The position numbers and the translations under genes are program-made. From an uncultured Blautia sp. (GTDB lineage: Bacteria; Bacillota; Clostridia; Lachnospirales; Lachnospiraceae): a DNA stretch of 64,000 nucleotides. Numbering within the stretch: the first letter of the stretch is position 1; every line of letters starts with the position of its first letter. The DNA lies in the NCBI GenBank assembly GCA_934424575.1, contig CAKRXU010000006.1, forward strand, positions 1 to 64,000. The letters run 5' to 3'. Positions 52,058 to 57,942 of the stretch are shown piece after piece. The notes below the pieces were generated by a model. That model made no database searches and was not told the origin of the DNA. It saw only the letters and a list, made by a program, of their open reading frames with translations.

Positions 52058-52101
52058 TTGTATTCCTCCTTGAAAATAATTTATTAAAACGCCGAAGCGA
52101 A

Positions 52102-52575
52102 TTAATCAACAGAAATCATTCGCATGACAGCAAAAGGTTCAAAATAAATTACGTAGTTATCGATGGCAGTGCACACACCGTATTTAGATCTGTAGCACTG
52201 GATAGCTTCTTTCAGATATTCTTCTGTAGCATCCAGATATTCAGCCATTTCATACAAATTCTTGCATCCGGATTCGTAAGCACTGATCAGACCGGTTAAT
52301 CCGATCTTCAGGTTATAACCATACAATCTGGCGCGGTATTCCTGTTTACGGTTCATGATCTCAGTCTGTTCCAGGATATCGCCGTAAGATGTGTAGTGAT
52401 GACCAAGTTCCTCGGCTAATATACAGGATTTTTCTGCCTGCGTTGTTAAACTCTTGCTGATAGCGATAGTGCCATTGCAATACAATCCTTTTATTTGTTT
52501 ACTCTTGAAAGGATAATCAATAACATCTATACCGTCTTTGCAGGCTGCATCTTGTAATTTTTCATATGTATCCAT
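52102..52575 (-). CDS. ImmA/IrrE-like metallopeptidase
   Basis: A 157-residue protein of the ImmA type, which in ICEBs1 and phages cuts the CI-like repressor to start induction. The zinc motif is AEELGHHYTSYGD, a variant of HExGH with Glu and His present. ATG 52575 has GGGAGGTG upstream; an earlier in-frame start lacks one. The CI-like repressor it may cut is encoded 1.5 kb away on the same strand. Confidence 0.85.
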   Translation of the reverse strand: MDTYEKLQDAACKDGIDVIDYPFKSKQIKGLYCNGTIAISKSLTTQAEKSCILAEELGHHYTSYGDILEQTEIMNRKQEYRARLYGYNLKIGLTGLISAYESGCKNLYEMAEYLDATEEYLKEAIQCYRSKYGVCTAIDNYVIYFEPFAVMRMISVD

Positions 52576-52607
52576 TAAAGCACCTCCCACTCTGGCATAT
52601 AAAAAAA

Positions 52608-52636
52608 TTGACAAATAAATCTGCCTGACTTATAAT
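52608..52636 (+). promoter_or_regulatory. Consensus promoter of the antisense RNA
   Basis: TTGACA (52608-52613), exactly 17 bases, TATAAT (52631-52636): a perfect sigma-A consensus pointing rightward, with no coding gene behind it, toward the 3' end of the small peptide gene on the other strand. Confidence 0.85.
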
Positions 52637-52642
52637 ATACTC

Positions 52643-52747
52643 AACAAGACAACTGGAACGATAGCTGAAACCTATCCGTTTCTGGTGTAATAAGCCTAAA
52701 GAAATAGCATCCTACTTTACCAGAGCGGGGATGCTATTTCTTATTTT
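52643..52747 (+). ncRNA. Predicted antisense RNA antitoxin (type I)
   Basis: A ~105-nt RNA predicted to start ~7 bases after the perfect promoter. It ends at the hairpin GAAATAGCATCC (52701-52712) / GGATGCTATTTC (52729-52740) followed by TTATTTTT. It is complementary to the stop codon region and 3' end of the toxin-like gene on the minus strand, the arrangement of RatA/TxpA and SR4/BsrG. Confidence 0.65.
52701..52747. terminator. Shared terminator hairpin of the toxin and antisense RNAs
   Basis: A 12-bp perfect stem. On the plus strand it is followed by TTATTTTT; on the minus strand by CTTTAGG. It contains the toxin stop codon. Confidence 0.75.
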
Positions 52748-52817
52748 TCAGATTCAGAATAGCTACGATCAGGAGTCCTGTGTTCAGGATAATCATAAAT
52801 TCTTCATATGTACTCAT
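52734..52817 (-). CDS. Putative holin-like / type I toxin peptide, 27 residues
   Basis: Opens MSTYEEFMIILNTG, then a hydrophobic run LLIVAIL, and ends NLKNKK: a short acidic start, one membrane helix and a basic tail, as in the putative holin-like toxin family (TxpA/BsrG relatives). AAAGGAG lies ~11 bases upstream. Its own promoter (52889-52918) gives a ~65-nt leader in which the ribosome site pairs with an upstream CCACTCC copy. Peptides of this type damage the membrane when the antisense RNA is lost, so they stabilise the element. Not tested here. Confidence 0.7.
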   Translation of the reverse strand: MSTYEEFMIILNTGLLIVAILNLKNKK

Positions 52818-52822
52818 AAGCC

Positions 52823-52856
52823 CCACTCCTTTCTGCAAGACTCAGAAACGGAGTGG
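52823..52856 (-). promoter_or_regulatory. Hairpin hiding the toxin ribosome site
   Basis: In the minus-strand leader, CCACTCC pairs with GGAGTGG (plus-strand 52850-52856 with 52823-52829), extended by GTTTC / GAAA. The GGAG arm is the Shine-Dalgarno sequence, so the full-length leader would be poorly translated, as in other type I toxins. Confidence 0.65.
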
Positions 52857-52888
52857 CAACGCATCCTCCCAGTTGCCTGGGTAAGTAT

Positions 52889-52918
52889 ATTATATTGTCA
52901 AAGCATCTGTGTATTCAA
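52889..52918 (-). promoter_or_regulatory. Promoter of the toxin gene
   Basis: Minus strand: TTGAAT (52913-52918), 18 bases, TATAAT (52889-52894). Confidence 0.6.
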
Positions 52919-52952
52919 CCGAATACATTCTTCAAATAAAATCAATCCTTTA

Positions 52953-53927
52953 TTAGTTTTCTTCTGCCTTCCCGGAAAAATAATTATTCAATATTTCAAT
53001 TGCTTCATTTTTGTTATTTCCATAAAAACGCTCAATATTTTTGGCACTTTCTAATTTACTAATTAATGTCGGATTAATAATATCAATATATTTTTCACTG
53101 TAATCAACTATGTATTGGTATATTTCTTTTGCACTATTGAAGGAATTGGCTTTCAATAATAACATTGGAATTATTTCATTGGATTTATCAGCTAGAGATT
53201 CCCCAAAATCGCTATATTGAAGCTCATCTTCAGAAAGCTCAATAAGGCTACTATCTAATATATATTTTTTTATATTTAAGCGGATATTTGATAATATACG
53301 AAAGATATTTGAGGGAATAGGTACATATATAGTGCTACTAATCAACTCCCGCGATGTTTGGTTACTGAATTCTATAAAAGAAATATTGTTAAGAAGTATC
53401 TCTTGCTGAAAAATATCAGTAAATACAATATCAGCTAAAATTGCGGAAACGGGACAGTCTTTTACATGAAACAATTCCAAGGATAATCCATAATTATCAT
53501 TGATAATTGAATTTACATATAGGGAAGAAGCTCTAAAAGGAAGATTACTGTTTGTAATTGTAATACTATATTTATGTTTAGCGTTATTAGAAACTGAGTC
53601 AGAACATAATTTGACGGCAGTACCAGAAGCTACGACACCCATTATGTCAGCGGAAAAAGAAACATAATCAATGTCAAGTCCAATTATAGCATTACCACCT
53701 ACAGAAATGACCTGTTCGGATAGTTGATCTATAGCAAAATCTTTGGCCTTTTTTAATTTACCGGAATACATTTTACTATTTGTTCCAAAAAAATCTGCAA
53801 ATCCAGCGCCAAGAGAACTTAAAAAACCAGTTCCGAGAGCACATTCCCCTGAAAAAACACCTAAATACTCTTTTATATTATATCCATCGAAATTATATCC
53901 AGATGTCATTAATAAATTCTTTTCCAT
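52953..53927 (-). CDS. YbjQ/UPF0145-domain protein, AT-rich prophage cargo
   Basis: A 324-residue soluble protein. Residues about 8-110 (GYNIKEYLGVFSGECALGTGFLSSLGAGFADFFGTNSKMYSGKLKKAKDFAIDQLSEQVISVGGNAIIGLDIDYVSFSADIMGVVASGTAVKL) are a YbjQ-type (UPF0145) domain, which forms pentamer-like rings in relatives. The remaining ~210 residues match nothing I know and are rich in Ile, Asn and Ser. The gene is visibly richer in A+T than its neighbours, which suggests recent transfer. In the lysogeny module, so a role in host behaviour or phage exclusion is possible. Confidence 0.75.
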   Translation of the reverse strand: MEKNLLMTSGYNFDGYNIKEYLGVFSGECALGTGFLSSLGAGFADFFGTNSKMYSGKLKKAKDFAIDQLSEQVISVGGNAIIGLDIDYVSFSADIMGVVASGTAVKLCSDSVSNNAKHKYSITITNSNLPFRASSLYVNSIINDNYGLSLELFHVKDCPVSAILADIVFTDIFQQEILLNNISFIEFSNQTSRELISSTIYVPIPSNIFRILSNIRLNIKKYILDSSLIELSEDELQYSDFGESLADKSNEIIPMLLLKANSFNSAKEIYQYIVDYSEKYIDIINPTLISKLESAKNIERFYGNNKNEAIEILNNYFSGKAEEN

Positions 53928-53957
53928 AATTCAATTCAATCCCCCTAAATATAAAAA

Positions 53958-54053
53958 TTAATCCCGCATAGAATCATCATTCATAATATTGAGATCATAC
54001 TGAACGCCTTTCGGTGTCTGCTCAACGTCTGCACGGCATGGCGGCGAGAACAT
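53958..54053 (-). CDS. Possible 31-residue peptide after the repressor gene
   Basis: A small ORF (MFSPPCRADVEQTPKGVQYD...) whose ATG follows AAAAGGAAATAAA at the very end of the CI-like gene. No family is recognised; it may be the stump of a longer gene. Low certainty. Confidence 0.35.
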   Translation of the reverse strand: MFSPPCRADVEQTPKGVQYDLNIMNDDSMRD

Positions 54054-54054
54054 T

Positions 54055-54405
54055 TTATTTCCTTTTATTCTTCACAAATTCTGCGAACTGACGGATTTCA
54101 TCTAGTTCATCTTCTGTATATTCATCACCGTCGAAATGAGCTGCAAGAGTTGTAGTACTTTTGGTGGGTTCAGACTCATCCCATCCCATTAGATAAGAAG
54201 GAGAAACATTAAGTGCATGCGCAATTTCTTCAAGCTTATCGACAGGCATATTTTTTATATATCCAGTTTCATATCTTTGAAGTGTGGATTTACTAATGCC
54301 TACTTTCTCAGAAAGTGTTTGGTAGGACATATTAAGTTCTTCGCGCCTTGCCTTCATTCGATTCATTATCTCTTGCATTTTATTGCTTATTTCTTTTTCA
54401 CTCAT
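54055..54405 (-). CDS. CI-like repressor (XRE family)
   Basis: A 116-residue regulator: HTH at about 15-72 (MKARREELNMSYQTLSEKVGISKSTLQRYETGYIKNMPVDKLEEIAHALNVSPSYLMGW), then a short acidic C-terminal tail with no peptidase domain, so induction would need an outside factor such as the ImmA-like protein. GGGGGTGAATAT precedes the ATG. Divergent from the Cro-like gene with shared operators. Confidence 0.9.
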   Translation of the reverse strand: MSEKEISNKMQEIMNRMKARREELNMSYQTLSEKVGISKSTLQRYETGYIKNMPVDKLEEIAHALNVSPSYLMGWDESEPTKSTTTLAAHFDGDEYTEDELDEIRQFAEFVKNKRK

Positions 54406-54427
54406 ATATTCACCCCCGTATAAGAGT

Positions 54428-54455
54428 ATTATAAACTATTTTTTCATATTTGCAA
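54428..54455 (-). promoter_or_regulatory. Repressor promoter
   Basis: Minus strand: TTGCAA (54450-54455), 16 bases, TATAAT (54428-54433). The -35 lies in a partial operator copy (54443-54456). Confidence 0.65.
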
Positions 54456-54482
54456 CATAAAGTTTCAAAATCACAAAAAAAT

Positions 54483-54547
54483 GTTGCATATTTGGGTTGA
54501 CATGAGAAAAGGATAGGTGTAATATATAAATATCCCAAATATGCAAC
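54483..54547 (+). promoter_or_regulatory. Early lytic promoter flanked by inverted operators
   Basis: TTGACA (54497-54502), 17 bases, TAATAT (54520-54525). The exact inverted pair GTTGCATATTTGGG (54483-54496) and CCCAAATATGCAAC (54534-54547) flanks it. A 13-of-14 copy lies at 54763-54776 in the end of the Cro-like gene. Confidence 0.8.
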
Positions 54548-54562
54548 GAAAGGGGTGAGAGA

Positions 54563-54781
54563 ATGTCTTTTGATAAATTAAAAGGGAAAATGACGGAAAA
54601 ACATTTATCACAAAGAAGTATGGCTGATTTACTTGGGATTACAGTGCAATGTCTTAATGCAAAAATTAATGGAAGAAGTCAATTTACACTTGAAGAAGTT
54701 ATAAAAATAACAGAAGTTCTTTCATTGGAAGATCCAGTGGATATTTTTTTTAATCCAAACATCCCAAAAATGCAACGATAA
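54563..54781 (+). CDS. Cro-like / DUF739-type HTH protein
   Basis: A 72-residue DNA-binding protein that is almost all HTH: LKGKMTEKHLSQRSMADLLGITVQCLNAKINGRSQFTLEEVIKITEVLSLEDPVDIFF. Likely the early repressor of the CI promoter. AAAGGGGTGAGAGA precedes the ATG. First gene of the rightward early transcript. Confidence 0.88.
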   Translation: MSFDKLKGKMTEKHLSQRSMADLLGITVQCLNAKINGRSQFTLEEVIKITEVLSLEDPVDIFFNPNIPKMQR

Positions 54782-54808
54782 ATTGAATACCAGAGGGAGG
54801 TGAGAGAA

Positions 54809-55048
54809 ATGGCAGAAGAAAAAAACTCCCGGATCTTTATGAAACCGGGAGTAGCAGAGATTAGTGACGGATATGCAGATAATGTGAAGTATTGCCGAGA
54901 ATTACGGATCTGTTTATCTGTCCACGATTGGAATAAATTCGTAAAACAACCGTTTTTCCAGGAACTAATTGAATATTTTGACAAGATACAAATTCAAGGA
55001 AACATAGGTAGCCTTGGTCTGGACAAAGAAAAATTGGGAATTCTGTAG
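54809..55048 (+). CDS. Uncertain 79-residue ORF overlapping an antisense gene
   Basis: Starts with an excellent ribosome site (GGGAGGTGAGAGAA) 27 bases after the Cro-like gene and reads MAEEKNSRIFMKPGVAEISDG. From codon 18 on it runs opposite the gene at 54861-55352, whose protein looks more conserved, so at most the N-terminal part may be real, for example a gene cut by insertion of the other. No family recognised. Confidence 0.3.
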   Translation: MAEEKNSRIFMKPGVAEISDGYADNVKYCRELRICLSVHDWNKFVKQPFFQELIEYFDKIQIQGNIGSLGLDKEKLGIL

Positions 55049-55352
55049 ATTTCAGCATCTCTGAGTCAAACTCACGAATTTTCTTTGGAATAAGTTCACA
55101 TGGATATTCATGCGAGTTTTCGATGATCGATACAGAGTGTATCGAAATATTGGAAGATGCCATGTTTTGAAAATGAATGAAAAATTGAACTGTACCAAGA
55201 GGCTGAGAGTAATCATGAATAATAACGTTTATATTTTTGCGCTCAGATAAAAACTTGCTGACAGATAAAAAGGCAGACATGACAAAGGCCATTATCGATA
55301 ACACATTAATAAGTAGTTGCGTATTGTCGAGAGTGAAAAAACCTGTAAACAA
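54861..55352 (-). CDS. Single-pass membrane protein of prophage/mobile-element type
   Basis: A 163-residue protein: one N-terminal helix (LLINVLSIMAFVMSAFLSV), then a soluble beta-rich domain with YPCELIPKKIREFDS and YLCFLEFVSCQNIQLVPGKTVVLRIYSNRGQINRS, wording I recognise from small uncharacterised proteins on Firmicutes mobile elements. The start is TTG with GGCGAGG 7 bases upstream. It lies against the direction of the early operon, as superinfection-exclusion or other lysogen-expressed genes often do. Function not known. Confidence 0.6.
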   Translation of the reverse strand: MFTGFFTLDNTQLLINVLSIMAFVMSAFLSVSKFLSERKNINVIIHDYSQPLGTVQFFIHFQNMASSNISIHSVSIIENSHEYPCELIPKKIREFDSEMLKSTEFPIFLCPDQGYLCFLEFVSCQNIQLVPGKTVVLRIYSNRGQINRSVILGNTSHYLHIRH

Positions 55353-55483
55353 TTACAATCCTCGCCTTTCTGTAAATGCTCGGACATGGTGGTGTCCTGT
55401 ACTATAAGAGTAGGAGAGATAGTGGGAAAAGTCAATAGCACAATTTTCAGAATTAAAAGGTAGCATAAGAAAGGAGAGAGAAT

Positions 55484-55825
55484 ATGAGCGTAGTGGATGA
55501 CTATATTAAACAGAATGCAGAGATTCATCAGTTTGCAGCAGAAGTTGCAAGAATCATCTCAGGAATCCCGGCGATGCCAGAATTCTCAGCAGAACGTCTG
55601 ACTGTAGACGATGTAAGTAAGATGACAGGGATTCCGGCTGCATCGGTTCGGGCAGGAATCGTATACGGGTGGCTTCCGATTGGAACAGCCACTCGTAACA
55701 ACAAAGTTGTAAAAAGTCTTACCGGAGAAAAAACCTCTTTCTTCATATCACCAAGGAAATTATATGAAGAAACCGGTTATGTATGGAAAGGTAAGGCGGC
55801 ATTATCAGGAAAGGAGTCAGCATGA
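55484..55825 (+). CDS. Phage HTH-like hypothetical protein
   Basis: A 113-residue soluble protein. An N-terminal helix (DDYIKQNAEIHQFAAEVARIISG) is followed by LTVDDVSKMTGIPAASVRAGIVYGWLPIGTATRN, an excisionase/MerR-like helix-turn-helix, and a Lys-rich end. It could be a small DNA-binding or excisionase-like protein. AAAGGAGAGAGAAT precedes the ATG; the stop overlaps the next gene's start (ATGA). Confidence 0.75.
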   Translation: MSVVDDYIKQNAEIHQFAAEVARIISGIPAMPEFSAERLTVDDVSKMTGIPAASVRAGIVYGWLPIGTATRNNKVVKSLTGEKTSFFISPRKLYEETGYVWKGKAALSGKESA

Positions 55826-55980
55826 CAGATGTGATTGATTCTATTTTGATCGGGAGCCTGGGTACATACTTACCGTTCTGGATTCTTGATAACACAGCAC
55901 AGCGTATCGTTCTGGCTATGGGGTTATCAATTATAGTCTATGCCGGTAAGCTGTGGCGCATGGAGAAAAAGGAAAAATAA
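55822..55980 (+). CDS. Small phage membrane protein, 52 residues
   Basis: Starts by ATGA overlap with AAAGGAG in front. MTDVIDSILIGSLGTYLPFW, then a helix RIVLAMGLSIIVYAGKLW and a charged end MEKKEK. Two possible membrane segments. Role unknown. A hairpin GGATCCTC / GAGGATCC (55983-56013) follows without a T-run on this strand. Confidence 0.6.
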   Translation: MTDVIDSILIGSLGTYLPFWILDNTAQRIVLAMGLSIIVYAGKLWRMEKKEK

Positions 55981-56058
55981 AAGGATCCTCAGAGCGGCAA
56001 CTCAAGAGGATCCAAAAGGTAAATAGTACTCCTTTATTGTAGGAGAGGAAGGAAGAAA

Positions 56059-56076
56059 ATGCAAGTAAAAACATGA
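56059..56076 (+). promoter_or_regulatory. Five-codon leader ORF coupled to rusA
   Basis: ATG CAA GTA AAA ACA TGA has GGAAGGAAGAAA just upstream, and its stop overlaps the rusA ATG, which lacks a ribosome site of its own. Re-initiation after this mini-ORF would explain how rusA is translated. Confidence 0.45.
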
Positions 56077-56507
56077 AAACAATTTGTTTTACAGTTCCCG
56101 GCAAGCCCCAGGGAAAAGCCAGGGCACGGACTTTCTACAATCCCAAGACAAAGGGAATGAGCAGTATAACGCCGGAGAAAACGGTCCTGTATGAGAACTT
56201 TATCTCAACCTGTTACCTGCAGGCAGCAGGCGAGGAACGGTTTTCGGATGAGGCATATATCCGGATCAGAATCCAGGCATTTTATGAAGTGACAAAAAGC
56301 AGTTCCAAGGTAAAGAGGACAGCAATGCTGAACGGGGAACTGCTGCCAGCGAAGAAACCGGATATTGACAACATTGCAAAGGCGGTCCTGGATGCACTCA
56401 ACAGTGTTGCATACCGGGATGATACCCAGATAGTGGAATTACAGATAAGAAAGCAGTACAGCGAGAAACCAAGATTAGAGATCTGCATGGAAGAACTGGA
56501 GGTATAA
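56073..56507 (+). CDS. rusA: RusA-family Holliday junction resolvase
   Basis: A 144-residue endonuclease of phage recombination. PGKPQGKARARTF at the N terminus and the acidic catalytic cluster KPDIDNIAKAVLDALNSVAYRDDTQIVEL are the RusA signature. It cuts four-way junctions during phage replication. ATG 56073 has no good ribosome site, but a coupled mini-ORF stands before it. Confidence 0.93.
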   Translation: MKTICFTVPGKPQGKARARTFYNPKTKGMSSITPEKTVLYENFISTCYLQAAGEERFSDEAYIRIRIQAFYEVTKSSSKVKRTAMLNGELLPAKKPDIDNIAKAVLDALNSVAYRDDTQIVELQIRKQYSEKPRLEICMEELEV

Positions 56508-56513
56508 CCAGAT

Positions 56514-57380
56514 ATGGCAAGGCGAAGACAGGAAGGGAATTTCTTTTTTCGCCTGGATGTAGATTTTTTCTCGGATAGAAAGATAAAGATCTTGAAGGCC
56601 CGGTATGGAGCTGATGGGATCACCCTGTACATATACCTTTTATGTGAGATATATAAGGCAGGCTATTATTTAAAGATTGATGAAGACTTTGAGTTCATAG
56701 TATCAGATGATCTGAACATGGACAGCAACAAGGTGAAGCAGGTCTTGAACTTCTTATTGGAACGGTCACTGTTTGACAACACACTTTTTCAGTCGGACAA
56801 GATCTTGACCTCTGCCGGAATACAGCGGAGATATCAGGCGATGGTAAAAGCCAGAGCGTTAAAAACTCCGATCACAGTGGAAAGGTTTTGGCTCCTTCCG
56901 GAAGAAGAAACGGAAACCTTTATTAAAGTGCACCCTTCTTTAAATAATTCCGAGAATAAATCCAATAATTCCAGGAAAAATGATGATAATTCCAGGAAAA
57001 ATAACACAAAAGGAAAAGAAAGGAAAGGAGAGTATATAGATACGGCTCCACCGGGAACATACTTTGAGGATCCTTCTTTGAACGAAGTCTTCTTGTTGTT
57101 CCTGAAGGTGAGACAGGATAGTGGTGATCATCTGACCGAGGAGCAGATACAGCTGTTGAAGGAAGATTTGAGTTCCATGTCCGATAATCCAGAGGAGCTG
57201 ATCGCCATCATAAAGAAATCTACGATGAGCGGCTGGAAGACATTCTATCCGCTGAAAAAGGGACGCGGTAAGAAGACAGAAGCAAAGAGTAGCAAGAACC
57301 GGTTCAATAACTTTCAGCAGAGAGAGTATGACTTTGAGGTCTACGAGAAAAAGTTATTGAGCAGGGCTGAAGAGGGATAA
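56514..57380 (+). CDS. Phage replication protein with Lin1244/DUF4373 N-terminal domain
   Basis: A 288-residue protein. RLDVDFFSDRKIKILKARYGADGITLYIYLLCEIYKAGYYLKIDEDFEFIVSDDLNMDSNKVKQVLNFLLERSLFD is the Lin1244/Lin1753-like winged domain common in clostridial phage initiators. An Asn/Ser/Lys-rich linker (about 143-170) follows, then a C-terminal helical, DnaD-like tail. It likely starts phage DNA replication and loads the host helicase. It begins 6 bases after rusA. Confidence 0.88.
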   Translation: MARRRQEGNFFFRLDVDFFSDRKIKILKARYGADGITLYIYLLCEIYKAGYYLKIDEDFEFIVSDDLNMDSNKVKQVLNFLLERSLFDNTLFQSDKILTSAGIQRRYQAMVKARALKTPITVERFWLLPEEETETFIKVHPSLNNSENKSNNSRKNDDNSRKNNTKGKERKGEYIDTAPPGTYFEDPSLNEVFLLFLKVRQDSGDHLTEEQIQLLKEDLSSMSDNPEELIAIIKKSTMSGWKTFYPLKKGRGKKTEAKSSKNRFNNFQQREYDFEVYEKKLLSRAEEG

Positions 57381-57387
57381 ATGAAAC

Positions 57388-57404
57388 GGTGACAAATTGT
57401 CACC
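57388..57404. promoter_or_regulatory. Perfect palindrome GGTGACAAATTGTCACC
   Basis: A 17-base palindrome with 8-bp arms, 7 bases after the replication gene's stop and ~50 before the next start. It could be an operator or small hairpin at an operon boundary. Confidence 0.5.
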
Positions 57405-57450
57405 AGTTGAATCGGAAAAGAAATTTCGAATGCGAGAGGAGAAAAAAGAA

Positions 57451-57942
57451 ATGTATGACAAATTTGGAGAAATGAGCAGTTACACAGAAATCAATGAGCT
57501 TGCAGAGAACCTGATGAATGAGGGTGATATCGAGAGCCTGAGAGAAATGGTAAAGGAGAACGGGATCCCGGAGGATTTCGTGGAGTTATATCTGGAAGGT
57601 GAGATTCCGAACCTTTGTGATGCTCTGACTGCTGCCGTTGGGAAGCTGGAAGTTGAGGCTGCAGATCTGAAATTAACAGGACTCATGCAGGACTGGGTGG
57701 AATACATCAAAGGACTTTGTATGGAAAATGAGATGATCGCTCATCAGGTCCGTAAGAAAGGGAAAAGTCTGAAAGGATGTATGGCAGTGCTCCTGAAATA
57801 TTCGTTTAAGAACAGAACAGCTGTACCAAAAGAAATTATCAAGGAAGCCAAGATAAATGCGAGTAGAGTAGATTTTGGCTTCCCAGGTATGGCAGAGGCC
57901 AAGAAGATGATCAAAGACTACTATCTTGGAGGCGCGAAATGA
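57451..57942 (+). CDS. PcfK-like protein
   Basis: A 163-residue acidic helical protein. The C-terminal part HQVRKKGKSLKGCMAVLLKYSFKNRTAVPKEIIKEAKINASRVDFGFPGMAEAKKMIKDYYLGG fits the PcfK-like family, which travels with PcfJ-like proteins on conjugative plasmids and clostridial phages. Function unknown. ATG 57451 has GAGAGGAG upstream; two earlier in-frame ATGs lack one. The stop overlaps pcfJ (ATGA). Confidence 0.7.
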   Translation: MYDKFGEMSSYTEINELAENLMNEGDIESLREMVKENGIPEDFVELYLEGEIPNLCDALTAAVGKLEVEAADLKLTGLMQDWVEYIKGLCMENEMIAHQVRKKGKSLKGCMAVLLKYSFKNRTAVPKEIIKEAKINASRVDFGFPGMAEAKKMIKDYYLGGAK

